Shown one piece after another: positions 1 to 8,572 of a DNA stretch of 28,524 nucleotides. Numbering within the stretch: position 1 is the first letter of the stretch; each line of letters opens with the position of its first letter. Location of the stretch: contig CAZELP010000020.1 in the NCBI GenBank assembly GCA_964513205.1, forward strand, positions 1 through 28,524, in the 5' to 3' direction. Below the pieces are notes generated by a model. The model was given only the letters and a program-made list of their open reading frames with translations. It had not been told where the DNA came from and ran no database searches. Both the position numbers and the translations under genes were made by a program. Source of the DNA: JAGVJT01 sp964513205. GTDB taxonomy: Bacteria; Pseudomonadota; Gammaproteobacteria; Legionellales; Legionellaceae.

Positions 1-1
1 T

Positions 2-796
2 CTAAATCCGGAGCAATGCATAGCTGTTTGTGAAGCGATGAAAGCGCGATGGTCTCAGTTGATAGTATCAACCTATTATTTTGATCAGGTATTAGCCCCT
101 CTAAATCCGGAGCAGCGCACAGCGGTTTGTGAGGCGATGAAAGCGCGATTGCCTGCGTTGATCACATCAGCCGATGATTTTGGACAGGTATTACACCATC
201 TCAATTCGGAGCAATGCATAGCTGTTTGTGAAGCGATGAAAGCGCGATGGTCTCAGTTGATAGTATCAACCTACCATTTTGATAGGGTATTAGACTCTCT
301 CAATCCGGAGCAGCGTACAGCGGTTTGTGAAGCGATGAAAGCACGATTGGCTAATTTGATAGACACGCCAGATGATTTAATGATATTACGCTATCTCACT
401 CCGAAGCAATGCGCAATTGTTTGTGAGGCGATGAAAGCGCGATTGCCTGAGTTGATAGCATCAGCTCGTTATTTTGGACCGGTATTAGAAGACTATCTCA
501 ATCCAGAGCAGTGTGCAGCGGTTTATGAGACGATGAAATCGCAATTGCTTCATTTGATAGCATCAGTTGATGATTTGACAGAAGTATTACGCTATCTCAG
601 TCCGGCAGAATGCGCGGTGGTTTGTGAAAGCATCAGTAGGCAGCTGCCTCTCATTATAAAATCTGATCAAGACTTAGCGCTGGTATTAGATTGCTGTCTC
701 GATGAAAATCGTAGAGTTGTTGAGAATATTTTACGTGGAATTTTGCCTAGAGCAAATGAACTTTCTACAGATTATAAAGATCAAATCACAGGGATA
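2..796 (+). repeat. Eight in-frame tandem repeats of about 99 bp
   Basis: Unit starts are at 2, 101, 200, 299, 395, 497, 596 and 698, giving spacings of 99, 99, 99, 96, 102, 99 and 102 bases, all multiples of three. Units 1 and 3 are nearly identical at DNA level (two differences over about 75 bases from 10 to 84 against 208 to 282), and units 2 and 4 also resemble each other closely. The latest expansion was therefore probably a 198-bp two-unit duplication. Units 5-8 are more diverged. Confidence 0.9.
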
Positions 797-853
797 AGGT
801 CGGCTGGAGCTGATGATCAGGATCATAGCAGTGAGAACGGCCCAGGATTTTGA
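2..853 (+). CDS. Repeat-rich effector-like protein, 5' partial
   Basis: The reading frame is open from base 2, and its first 12 codons (LNPEQCIAVCEA) are already part of a repeat, so the gene starts left of the window and the ATG at 38 is internal. The 283 visible residues comprise eight tandem helical units of 32-34 residues with consensus L-N-P-E-Q-x-x-A-V-C-E-A-M-K-A-R-L-x-x-L-I-x-S-x-D-D-F-x-x-V-L. The last 30 or so residues are polar and end in a charged, disordered-looking tail (DDQDHSSENGPGF). There is no signal peptide or membrane segment in the visible part. I do not recognise the family. Degenerate helical repeats with a polar C-terminus are common in Legionellales secreted effectors, so an effector role is an inference from organism and architecture. 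The neighbour downstream appears to carry diverged copies of the same repeat. Confidence 0.85.
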   Translation, partial: LNPEQCIAVCEAMKARWSQLIVSTYYFDQVLAPLNPEQRTAVCEAMKARLPALITSADDFGQVLHHLNSEQCIAVCEAMKARWSQLIVSTYHFDRVLDSLNPEQRTAVCEAMKARLANLIDTPDDLMILRYLTPKQCAIVCEAMKARLPELIASARYFGPVLEDYLNPEQCAAVYETMKSQLLHLIASVDDLTEVLRYLSPAECAVVCESISRQLPLIIKSDQDLALVLDCCLDENRRVVENILRGILPRANELSTDYKDQITGIRSAGADDQDHSSENGPGF

Positions 854-874
854 GGGGTTTTCCTCCTCTTTTCA

Positions 875-905
875 AATAGACCGAATTTGGAATATTCGGT
901 CTATT
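875..905. promoter_or_regulatory. Perfect 12-bp inverted repeat, operator or terminator
   Basis: AATAGACCGAAT (875-886) and ATTCGGTCTATT (894-905) are exact reverse complements separated by a 7-base loop. It lies 22 bases after the stop of the repeat gene. No U-run follows, which argues against a classical intrinsic terminator. The loop and right arm fall inside the candidate promoter for the next gene, which makes an operator plausible. Confidence 0.6.
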
Positions 906-916
906 GTGTCTATAAT
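887..916 (+). promoter_or_regulatory. Candidate sigma-70 promoter for the 1063-aa gene
   Basis: TTGGAA at 887-892 (four of six matches to the -35 consensus), an 18-bp spacer, and a perfect TATAAT at 911-916. Transcription would start near 923, giving a very short leader before the GTG at 939 or ATG at 945. The -35 box is in the loop of the 875-905 inverted repeat. Confidence 0.5.
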
Positions 917-938
917 AAAGTCACAGTGAATTTATTAT

Positions 939-3900
939 GTGAATATGCGTTATATCGTCGGTCCGTATTTAGTTTTCAATGCAAAAAATCAGCCGGAAAA
1001 GTGGTGTTGTTTTCATTTTGATGAAAATCAACATCCTCCTTCAGTTCATGTTTATGAAGCCACATATGTTCATACGCATCCGAAGGTTCTTCAATGGCAG
1101 CACCGAGAGCAGTGCGCTCAGAACGAGCCTGAGGTATTTTATGTTCGTGATCTTAGTGTCAAAGTCAGCTCTGGTTATCTTGTCAAGGGAGGGCGTTTAT
1201 ATCAGATTCCGATGTATGCCGGTGGCACAGTAAACCGAGTAGATGAGCCGTTATGTGGAAATAAAATGCTCCGTTGGATCATGACTAAAGAGCGAATAAA
1301 AGCAAAAGACTTTAATGTATTGGCCGAGCGATTCCCAATGGTCACACCGGATATGCAATTTAAACTTCAAGGAGCAACTCCTGAATTACCCTCAGCGTTA
1401 ACAACATTACCTCAAGTTACAAACACAGTATATACGGCATTTTCAATTGATGACGCAAGAGAGCATCTTTTGCCTCGTCAATGTCACCGTACTGATGGTG
1501 CTATTCCAGAAAATAATCTTTCTCCTAATGTGATGTATGTTTGGAAAAATGAGAAAAATATTTGGCATTATCAGACTCTTTTATTCAGTGAAAAAAAAGA
1601 AGGGGTATTAGAGCCATTATTGGATAAGCAGATTATCCAATTTTTAGAGAAAATGGCATTGGATCAAAAAATAGACCTGAAAGACAATGAGGTTTTATTT
1701 AACAATTTAATGCGTCCATATCTGCATTTGACCCATGCTCAACAAAATAAAATAAATGCGGCTTTTGCACCGGAGTGGCCATTATTAGATCGTTTTTCAC
1801 CGGAAGAGCAACGTCGTATTTGTGTGGCGATCATCAAAAAACAGCGATTAGAGGGAGAGTTAGGTACAGAAGCGGACGCATTTAGGCGTTTGATGGTCTC
1901 TTCTTCTTTGGCAAATTTTATTCTAAATATGCCTGATTTTTATCCAAAAGAAGCCACATGGCCTGGTTTTGATGTCACTCTTGCGGATGTTTGGAAATAT
2001 GTTCAATGTTTGTTGTTGGCGTCTGCTAATGCATTGGGTCAGGTGGATAATTTAGTGATGTCACCACCGCCAAGTGATAGCCATGTCAGAGCTAATCAAT
2101 ACAAGTTTCTTGAGTCACAACAATTACTTTATATCGGATTGTCTACGTTTGGTAATGAATTATACAATTTAGTGTTGACTGCTTCACATCGAGGGATAAC
2201 CGAATTAACTTTCGAGCAACTGTGCGCCTACAGAAAATATCTTGAGCTAATCATAGGAAATCAACAAAATCGTGCCACTTATCAAGAGCAATCTACAATG
2301 CAAGAGGTTGCGGATGATCTATTGGCTTCTATTTCTGCTCAGTATCATATTTCGAACAGTGAAGCGAAGAGACGATTAGATAAGCAATGCAAGGGGATAT
2401 TAAATGTCATCATAAATGCTCAACTCTCCATATTGTTGTCGCAATATGATCACAATCAAGATCAAGATTTATGGAGAAAAAAATTAGAGGATATTTTGGT
2501 AAAAGAACAGGATTTATCTGAACTTTCGACTTTTTTATCAGAAGAACACAAAACGAAGTTGTTCGAAATTTTTCTTACTGAGATGACACCACAAAATTAT
2601 CAAAAAATTTTCGTCAATCAACATGTATTTAGAAAGATTTCTATTCAGAAACAGCAAAGTATTTTGAAGCGAAACACATTTATTGATGTAGTCTGTACTT
2701 TTCCTATCTCTCATTTGGAATGCATAATACATGATATTCAAGACATCGAAGTACAAACTACTATATTGGAGATGATCAAGGGAAATGGCCAAAAACTGTT
2801 TAAAAGTGGTGAAGATTGGGTCGATATTTTCTCGGTTTTAAAAAAAGAATTAAGACGTGATTTTGTTCAATATTTGATTCAGAGTCGTTTGGATTTAATA
2901 GACACTGTTTCGCGCTTCATTTTGTGTCATGGTGTTTTATCGAAAACAGAACAACAACAATTTCGAGAACAGCATTTTATTAAATTGTGTTCATTAATAA
3001 AAAATAGTGGCAATTATCTCGAACTACACCAATCTCTTCTTTTCTCAACGTTATCGCCTGAGCAACAGACACAGATCACGCAGCATTTCATATCCTTATT
3101 TTCGTCACAAGAATTTAAAGGTCTATACCGCAAGAGAATCGCTGACTTGCTCAGTTTATTGAGCGTTTTAAATCTTGAGCAAAAAAAAGCGGTTATTGCC
3201 AAACTTGATCATGGGGACATGGCGACATTTCCACATGAACAGCAGCCACAAAAAATGCTGAGTGACAAATTAATCGAGATGTTGATGTTGTTGGATAAAG
3301 CACAAAGAGAAATATTTATGACAACATTGCATAAAATCAGTTTAAACCATCAAAAGAAGCCAAATGGTTTGGGGCAATTAAATCATGAAGGAGTGACTTT
3401 ATTGTCTCTTGCTGTTAAAAATCCGGACCATTTTAAGGCCATGATAGAGGTGTGGCCAGCTCAAGATTTATTGAATGCACTTCAGTACAGAAGGGCCTCA
3501 ACTCAAGTAAGCGATGTTCGTCTGCTGGAAAATCTAATGTCATATCATCCCACTCAACGTCCTTCTCTTGAGGTTCGTGTGGAGACCATCAAATTGATCT
3601 TTTCAAAATTACCGGAGAATCAATGGAAAGCCTTTATTGATGAATTATTTCAACAAAACAATCTAAATCGCTACAACTACGATAATTATCAGTTTTTGGC
3701 AGACGCATGTTTACCTGATTTTCCTCATGCCCATGAAACCATTTTGAAGATTGGCCAACACCGGCAACGACTTTCATCAAATGTAGAAATGAATGCGGAT
3801 GTGAAGCGTCATCTGCAAGAAATTAAAGACGGACAATCCTGCTTTAATTTGGCACAGCTCAATAAAATCAATGCGCTGCTTCATGAATTAAAGCAAGAGA

Positions 3901-4130
3901 AACCATATCGATTTTTCATCCCTTATGGACAAAGTAAACTAGAGAAAATAGAAGCGTTGGAGCTTTTAAAAAAAGCGTCTTATGAAAGCAATGCATTAAA
4001 TGCGCTTGGTCAGATTAATAAATTGGACAATATTGAGAGCATTCGCTCCGGTCTCGAAAGCCGTGTGAATCAGTTGCTCGATGAGTTAACTGCAGATGCA
4101 ACAACAAGATGCAAACAATTTAAAAAATAA
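939..4130 (+). CDS. Large effector-like helical protein (1063 aa)
   Basis: This is a long protein with no signal peptide, no membrane segment and no enzyme motif that I recognise. The first 120 or so residues look globular and mixed (GPYLVFNAKNQPEKW, GGRLYQIPMYAGG). From about residue 240 onward it is almost entirely helical. Between roughly residues 530 and 760 there are recurring units opening with L-S-x-x-x-Q (FLSEEHKTKL, VLSKTEQQQF, TLSPEQQTQI, VLNLEQKKAV) spaced about 35-40 residues. These resemble the LNPEQ repeat of the gene just upstream. The C-terminus is helical and lysine-rich. The GTG at 939 has little Shine-Dalgarno support and the ATG at 945 (two codons later) is an equally good start. 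An intact, promoter-preceded gene of this kind in a Legionellales-like genome suggests a Dot/Icm substrate, but that is inference. Confidence 0.85.
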   Translation: MNMRYIVGPYLVFNAKNQPEKWCCFHFDENQHPPSVHVYEATYVHTHPKVLQWQHREQCAQNEPEVFYVRDLSVKVSSGYLVKGGRLYQIPMYAGGTVNRVDEPLCGNKMLRWIMTKERIKAKDFNVLAERFPMVTPDMQFKLQGATPELPSALTTLPQVTNTVYTAFSIDDAREHLLPRQCHRTDGAIPENNLSPNVMYVWKNEKNIWHYQTLLFSEKKEGVLEPLLDKQIIQFLEKMALDQKIDLKDNEVLFNNLMRPYLHLTHAQQNKINAAFAPEWPLLDRFSPEEQRRICVAIIKKQRLEGELGTEADAFRRLMVSSSLANFILNMPDFYPKEATWPGFDVTLADVWKYVQCLLLASANALGQVDNLVMSPPPSDSHVRANQYKFLESQQLLYIGLSTFGNELYNLVLTASHRGITELTFEQLCAYRKYLELIIGNQQNRATYQEQSTMQEVADDLLASISAQYHISNSEAKRRLDKQCKGILNVIINAQLSILLSQYDHNQDQDLWRKKLEDILVKEQDLSELSTFLSEEHKTKLFEIFLTEMTPQNYQKIFVNQHVFRKISIQKQQSILKRNTFIDVVCTFPISHLECIIHDIQDIEVQTTILEMIKGNGQKLFKSGEDWVDIFSVLKKELRRDFVQYLIQSRLDLIDTVSRFILCHGVLSKTEQQQFREQHFIKLCSLIKNSGNYLELHQSLLFSTLSPEQQTQITQHFISLFSSQEFKGLYRKRIADLLSLLSVLNLEQKKAVIAKLDHGDMATFPHEQQPQKMLSDKLIEMLMLLDKAQREIFMTTLHKISLNHQKKPNGLGQLNHEGVTLLSLAVKNPDHFKAMIEVWPAQDLLNALQYRRASTQVSDVRLLENLMSYHPTQRPSLEVRVETIKLIFSKLPENQWKAFIDELFQQNNLNRYNYDNYQFLADACLPDFPHAHETILKIGQHRQRLSSNVEMNADVKRHLQEIKDGQSCFNLAQLNKINALLHELKQEKPYRFFIPYGQSKLEKIEALELLKKASYESNALNALGQINKLDNIESIRSGLESRVNQLLDELTADATTRCKQFKK

Positions 4131-4148
4131 CTTGAATGACTTTCTTGT

Positions 4149-4190
4149 CGAGGAAGCATGTTCGAATCTGAATGTTCGCAGGCTTCCTCG
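4149..4190. terminator. Possible bidirectional terminator
   Basis: CGAGGAAGC (4149-4157) pairs with GCTTCCTCG (4182-4190) in the gap between two convergent genes. The loop is long (24 bases) and the T-run after it is short (GCGAGTTTTC on the + strand), so the call is weak. Confidence 0.35.
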
Positions 4191-4220
4191 GCGAGTTTTC
4201 AAAAGAATATAAAACAGCCT

Positions 4221-5936
4221 TTACCTGTTTTCATGAAAAAGATTTGAGATAAACGTCATGATATTTTCTGATGAAATGAGCGTAACGTTTTCGTCAGTTC
4301 GTGCTTTGTATTCGAGCTCTCCTTTTTCGAGTAGTTTGTCGCTGATCACCAGTCGATGTGGAATGCCGATGAGTTCATGATCAGCAAATAATACGCCAGG
4401 ACGCTCGTCACGATCGTCTAAAAGCACATCGATTCCTTGTTGTGTTAAGCGTTCATACAAAGACAATGTATACTGTTGTGTTGCTGCAGAGCGGTGAAAG
4501 CCAATGGGGATTAAGCTGAGTTGGAAGGGCGCAATGGATTGAGGCCAGATGATACCTTTTGCATCATGATGTTGCTCAATGCTTGCCGCGACCAGACGAG
4601 ACACTCCAATTCCATAACATCCCATTGTGAGTGTTTGCAGTTGTCCTGCTTCGTTTGTGACTTTAGCACCCATGGATTCTGCATATTTTGTGCCCAATTG
4701 AAACACATGTCCGACTTCGATACCGCGACAAAGCTGCAGTGTTCCCTTTCCATCTGGACTTGGATCACCGGATTTGACTTGTCGTAAATCAAATATTTCA
4801 GATACCGTGGTGTCTCTTTTCCATTGTGCATCTTGATAGTGGTAGCCATTTTCGTTTGCACCACAGACAAAATTGGGCATGGCAAACGCATGTGCATCGA
4901 CAATTGTCGGTATATCAAGATTCACAGGTCCTAAAAATCCAATGTCAACGCCCAATGTTTTTTGGATCATTTCTTCCGATGCAAATTTTAAAGGGCTGTG
5001 GACCCATGGATGTTTGGCTGCTTTGATCTCATTTAAGGAATCTTCTCCTCGTAGAACTAAAGCGACTAGAGGTTGCTCTCGACCCTCAACAATTAGAGTT
5101 TTGACTGTATTTTCTATTGAGATTCCAAGAAAACCGCTGACTTGCTCAATGGTTTTTTGATCGGGTGTGCTGACTTTTTTCAGTGGCGCTTGAGGTAATA
5201 TTTCGGGCAAGGAGGGGCGAGCTGATGTGGCCTGCTCAATGTTGGCTGCATAATCACTGCTGTCGCTGTAACAAAGGATATCTTCACCCGAATCTGCTAG
5301 CACTTGAAATTCATGTGAAACAGCGCCACCAATTGCACCTGTGTCTGCTTCTACCGCGCGAAATTTTAATCCCATTCGGGTCAAAATGCGGGCGTAGGCG
5401 TTGTACATCGCTTGATAGGTTTTCTCAAGGCACGCATCTGTTAAATGAAAAGAATATGCGTCTTTCATGATAAATTCACGCGCTCGCATGACGCCGAATC
5501 GTGGTCGAATTTCATCACGAAATTTTGTTTGAATTTGGTAAAAACTAAGCGGTAACTGTTTGTAGGAGCGCAATTCTTGTCGCATCAAATCGGTGATGAC
5601 TTCTTCATGAGTGGGACCAAAACAATAGGCGCGATCGTTATTGTCTTTCATTGTCAACAGTTGTCCACCAAACGTTTCCCAGCGCCCGGTTTCTTGCCAA
5701 AGTTCGGCAGGTTGAACCGCTGGCATAAGCAACTCAAGTGCACCGGCCTGGTTCATTTCTTCTCGAACAATGGTTTCGATACGTCGCAAAACACGCAGAC
5801 CCATCGGTAACCATGTGTATAAACCCGAGCCTAATTTGCGAATTAGGCCTGCTCTTAGCATGTATTGATGCGAAATAATTTCTGCATCGTGCGGGACTTC
5901 TTTTAGGGTGGGCATAAACCAATTGGATGCGCGCAT
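4221..5936 (-). CDS. proS: Prolyl-tRNA synthetase
   Basis: Class II aminoacyl-tRNA synthetase that charges tRNA-Pro in the cytoplasm. At 571 residues it has the normal length for the bacterial type. The core shows the class II motifs: CFGPTHEE at about 105-112, the FRDEIRPRFG motif-2 loop at about 138-147, and the motif-3 segment GCYGIGVSR at about 435-445. Between the core halves lies the YbaK-like editing insertion (about residues 225-400), which in this family clears mischarged alanine. The C-terminal 100 residues form the anticodon-binding domain. The ATG at 5936 lies one base after the stop of miaE (TAA-T-ATG), so translation is probably coupled and the two genes share a transcript. Confidence 0.97.
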   Translation of the reverse strand: MRASNWFMPTLKEVPHDAEIISHQYMLRAGLIRKLGSGLYTWLPMGLRVLRRIETIVREEMNQAGALELLMPAVQPAELWQETGRWETFGGQLLTMKDNNDRAYCFGPTHEEVITDLMRQELRSYKQLPLSFYQIQTKFRDEIRPRFGVMRAREFIMKDAYSFHLTDACLEKTYQAMYNAYARILTRMGLKFRAVEADTGAIGGAVSHEFQVLADSGEDILCYSDSSDYAANIEQATSARPSLPEILPQAPLKKVSTPDQKTIEQVSGFLGISIENTVKTLIVEGREQPLVALVLRGEDSLNEIKAAKHPWVHSPLKFASEEMIQKTLGVDIGFLGPVNLDIPTIVDAHAFAMPNFVCGANENGYHYQDAQWKRDTTVSEIFDLRQVKSGDPSPDGKGTLQLCRGIEVGHVFQLGTKYAESMGAKVTNEAGQLQTLTMGCYGIGVSRLVAASIEQHHDAKGIIWPQSIAPFQLSLIPIGFHRSAATQQYTLSLYERLTQQGIDVLLDDRDERPGVLFADHELIGIPHRLVISDKLLEKGELEYKARTDENVTLISSENIMTFISNLFHENR

Positions 5937-5937
5937 A

Positions 5938-6585
5938 TTACGTAACCTCTATTGAGCTTGAGTCATAACAGGAAAGAGGAGGGAGTCCTCCATGAAAGCG
6001 GAACACCACATCATCTGTCAGAATCAGTGTCCGCTCTAATTGCAAAAATTTTTGAAGCTGGGTGTCAAATTCGATAGGACAGTATTGTTGGGCAAGTTGT
6101 AAATAATTTTCAAAATGTCGCGCTTCTGCCTTGAATAGTGTCGCATAAAAACGTTTTAATTCTGTGTCTTCTAGGTGAGGTAATAATGCATGAAAACGTT
6201 CGCAAGAACGGGCTTCGATAATGGCGCCGATAATAAGTTCGTGACAAAGATGGAGTAAATAATCGTTTCTGGCGACATGCTCATGCAGTGTTTTTGCATA
6301 TTGCGATGGCTTTAGAGGCTCGAATGCGATGTTTCTTTTTTCAAGATGATCCAGCACTTTTTCAAAATGTAACAGCTCTTCGCGTGCGAGAGGCGACATG
6401 AGTCGAACCAAATCTTTTTTTTCTGGATATTTGCTCATGAAGTTAATTGCCGTTGCGGCGGCCTTGCGCTCGCAATGCGCATGATCGATTAATAATATGT
6501 CTAAATTTTGAGTGGCAGCACACAACCACGCTTGTGGTGTTTCGGTGAGAAGAAAGCTTGTAATAATCTCAATATCAGACTGCAT
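5938..6585 (-). CDS. miaE: tRNA-(ms2io6A) hydroxylase MiaE
   Basis: Non-haem diiron monooxygenase that hydroxylates the isopentenyl group of ms2i6A at position 37 of tRNAs reading UNN codons, using O2. The 215-residue protein shows the ferritin-like four-helix ligand pattern: E39 (HCERKAA), E70-x-x-H73 (EELLHFE), E124 (IIEAR) and E154-x-x-H157 (EARHFE). The length fits the family. No strong Shine-Dalgarno precedes the ATG at 6585. It lies 86 bases downstream of mltD on the same strand and one base upstream of proS, so it is probably part of one operon, joining a tRNA-modification gene to a tRNA-charging gene. Confidence 0.93.
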   Translation of the reverse strand: MQSDIEIITSFLLTETPQAWLCAATQNLDILLIDHAHCERKAAATAINFMSKYPEKKDLVRLMSPLAREELLHFEKVLDHLEKRNIAFEPLKPSQYAKTLHEHVARNDYLLHLCHELIIGAIIEARSCERFHALLPHLEDTELKRFYATLFKAEARHFENYLQLAQQYCPIEFDTQLQKFLQLERTLILTDDVVFRFHGGLPPLSCYDSSSIEVT

Positions 6586-6671
6586 AATTCAAAAAGGGAA
6601 TAAAAACAGCGACTATAGCATAAGCGCATAAGCAATGCCCAGAAGCGCACAAGCATTTTTCTTAGACAATG

Positions 6672-8084
6672 TCATCGTACTCTTAAAATTTGACCGGCTC
6701 GAAGAGCGTTGTTTTTTAGATTCGGATTCATTTGTCGTAATTTTTGAATGGATACATGATAACGTCTGGCAACGCTTTGCAGTGTATCTCCTGTTTGCGT
6801 TTTGTAATAAGGAGGGATTTGATGCCGCCATAAAATGAGCGCTTTCCCTGTGGGGACTTTTGTTGCAGTCAGTTTATTCCATTGTTTAATTTGAATTTCA
6901 GAAACACCATATCGTTTGGCAATGGAATTTAACGTCTCATTTTTTTGAACCACATGAATGACTTTGTATTGTCTTAAAAACTGTGGCGATATTTTTTTTG
7001 CCGGAGGCGCTTTTTTCTTCATGGGAATCAGAACATATTGCCCATTTTTTACTTCAGTTGATTTTAGTCGATTGAGTTCTTTAATCAGTTCAATACTGGT
7101 GTGATATTTTTTGGCAATAAGATTTAAGTTATCTCCCGCACTGACTTTGTGACGTTGCCAAATGATGCGATTGTCTGAAGGAATATTCGCTAAGTTTCGG
7201 CTAAAATGTTCGACTTTGTCTGCAGGAATGAGCAACTTATAAGGACGGTATGGCGCTGTGGCCCAGTGGTTGAATCCAGGGTTGAGTTTAATCAGATCTT
7301 GATAAGAAATCCCGGCCAATTTTGCGGCATCATTGAGGTTGATTTGACTACCAATATTCACCTCTTCAAAGTATGGGACATGTGGAATATCAGGAAGATC
7401 AACATGATATCGGTCCGGATTTTGCACAATCTCAGCCAATGCCAAAAGTCTTGGAATGTAAGCTTTTGTCTCTTGTGGTACTTGGAGTGACCAAAATGAA
7501 ATGGGTCGATTAATTGTAAGGCCGCTGTTTTTAATAATTCGAGAAATAGTGCCTTCTCCTGCATTGTAAGCAGCAAAAGCCAATAACCAGTTTCCATTAA
7601 AGAATTTATTCAAGTAAGACAGATAATTTAAAGCCGCACTTGTTGATGGGCCGATACTGCGTCTACTGTCAAACCACCAATCTCTTTTAAGTCCATAGTC
7701 TGACCCTGTTTCTGGCATGATTTGCCAAAGGCCAGCAGCTCCTGCATGTGAGCTGGCAAATGGATCAAACGAGCTTTCAATTAAAGGAATTAATGCGATC
7801 TCGCCAGGAAGTCGTCGTTGTTTGATCTCATTGATGATGTGATAGATATAGGGTTCTGCTTGAGATAATTGTTGGATGTAGCTTGGGTGTGTCATCAACC
7901 AGCGCAGTTGAGTTTGAACTTCTGGACGGTTGGTTTGATGGTTGAGCATGAATTGTTGGCGTAACACACTCCAAACGTTCGGGGGTGTGCTCGCATTTGC
8001 AGGTAAGCAAAATCCATGCAGGATGGTTGTAAACATCAACCAAAAAATCAGAGATAGAATGCTATTTTTTTTGGGTTTAAGCAA
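6672..8084 (-). CDS. mltD: Membrane-bound lytic murein transglycosylase D
   Basis: Cleaves the MurNAc-GlcNAc bond of peptidoglycan with formation of the 1,6-anhydro product. The 470-residue protein has an export signal (KPKKN followed by a hydrophobic stretch, ending near PANAS at about 31). The SLT domain has catalytic E103 in LIESSFDPFA followed by AAGLWQIMPETG. Three LysM domains follow at about 311-354, 376-419 and 426-470, as expected for MltD. The start is TTG at 8084, supported by GGAG eight bases upstream. The nearby ATG at 8098 is out of frame, and an in-frame stop lies further upstream. No lipobox with a well-placed cysteine is evident (C26 is in GFCLPA), so lipidation is uncertain. 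The gene diverges from the PA3496-like gene across a 152-bp gap. Confidence 0.95.
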   Translation of the reverse strand: MLKPKKNSILSLIFWLMFTTILHGFCLPANASTPPNVWSVLRQQFMLNHQTNRPEVQTQLRWLMTHPSYIQQLSQAEPYIYHIINEIKQRRLPGEIALIPLIESSFDPFASSHAGAAGLWQIMPETGSDYGLKRDWWFDSRRSIGPSTSAALNYLSYLNKFFNGNWLLAFAAYNAGEGTISRIIKNSGLTINRPISFWSLQVPQETKAYIPRLLALAEIVQNPDRYHVDLPDIPHVPYFEEVNIGSQINLNDAAKLAGISYQDLIKLNPGFNHWATAPYRPYKLLIPADKVEHFSRNLANIPSDNRIIWQRHKVSAGDNLNLIAKKYHTSIELIKELNRLKSTEVKNGQYVLIPMKKKAPPAKKISPQFLRQYKVIHVVQKNETLNSIAKRYGVSEIQIKQWNKLTATKVPTGKALILWRHQIPPYYKTQTGDTLQSVARRYHVSIQKLRQMNPNLKNNALRAGQILRVR

Positions 8085-8236
8085 AGAAAATGCTCCATAT
8101 TTTACAAAAGGTATTGCAGTTTACTAAAAAAAACGTTAAGAATAAACTATCCTTAGCGCAATATTGGTGCAATAAGAGCAACATTGTATTTAATTGTTGA
8201 CTATAATAAAAATAAGCATAAAACAGGAGCTTAAAA

Positions 8237-8449
8237 ATGGGATTACATAAAGACAAAGATTATCGTGATGACTACAATCTGAACGAAGTCGATCGAGATG
8301 AAGATCCAGAGGTTAGACATCACCGTAAGCGTGTCCGTCAAATGCTTGAAGAGCGTCTCGAGCGTAAACGCTTAAGAGAAGAGTTGGATGATTTTGACAC
8401 TCTTTTTGAAGATGAGTTCGATTGGGATCAACATCACGACAAAGACTAG
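8237..8449 (+). CDS. Small charged PA3496-family protein
   Basis: A 70-residue, highly charged protein dominated by Asp, Glu, Arg and Lys, with the pattern EVRHHRKRVRQMLEER followed by an acidic tail (FDTLFEDEFDWDQ). This matches the small gammaproteobacterial family named after PA3496, described as a putative envelope-integrity protein; its biochemical role is not established. CAGGAG sits seven bases before the ATG, and a perfect TATAAT at 8202-8207 is a plausible -10 box, although no good -35 lies at the right distance. It stands just ahead of letA, a common neighbourhood for this family. Confidence 0.8.
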   Translation: MGLHKDKDYRDDYNLNEVDRDEDPEVRHHRKRVRQMLEERLERKRLREELDDFDTLFEDEFDWDQHHDKD

Positions 8450-8572
8450 TCTTTGATTCGCTAGACAGTCATTGTATTTCTTTACAACTCTTGGTACCAT
8501 CCATGAGCTTGTCGTGGAGATTGCTGTCGTCCCAGGCAGCTTGTCATTTGCCTTGGCTATAAGGAGTTTTGT

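Noticed and set aside
38..40. ATG at 38 as the start of the repeat gene
   Set aside because: The frame is open to base 2 and the upstream codons complete a repeat unit, so this ATG is internal and the gene is 5' truncated by the window.
2..796. Regular 99-bp repeats as a CRISPR array
   Set aside because: All spacings are multiples of three, there are no unique spacers between short identical repeats, and the whole stretch is one reading frame.
4511..5810. Several open frames inside proS on both strands
   Set aside because: They are shadows of proS, with low-complexity or cysteine/histidine-rich translations and no ribosome sites.
6613..6675. 20-codon frame (MTLSKKNACALLGIAYALML) overlapping the mltD stop by ATGA
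   Set aside because: Very short, no ribosome site independent of mltD and no family; could be a chance frame in the mltD-miaE gap.
8450..8572. Small RNA or riboswitch ahead of letA
   Set aside because: Only short, weak inverted repeats are present (for example GCTG...CAGC) and no recognisable conserved RNA structure.
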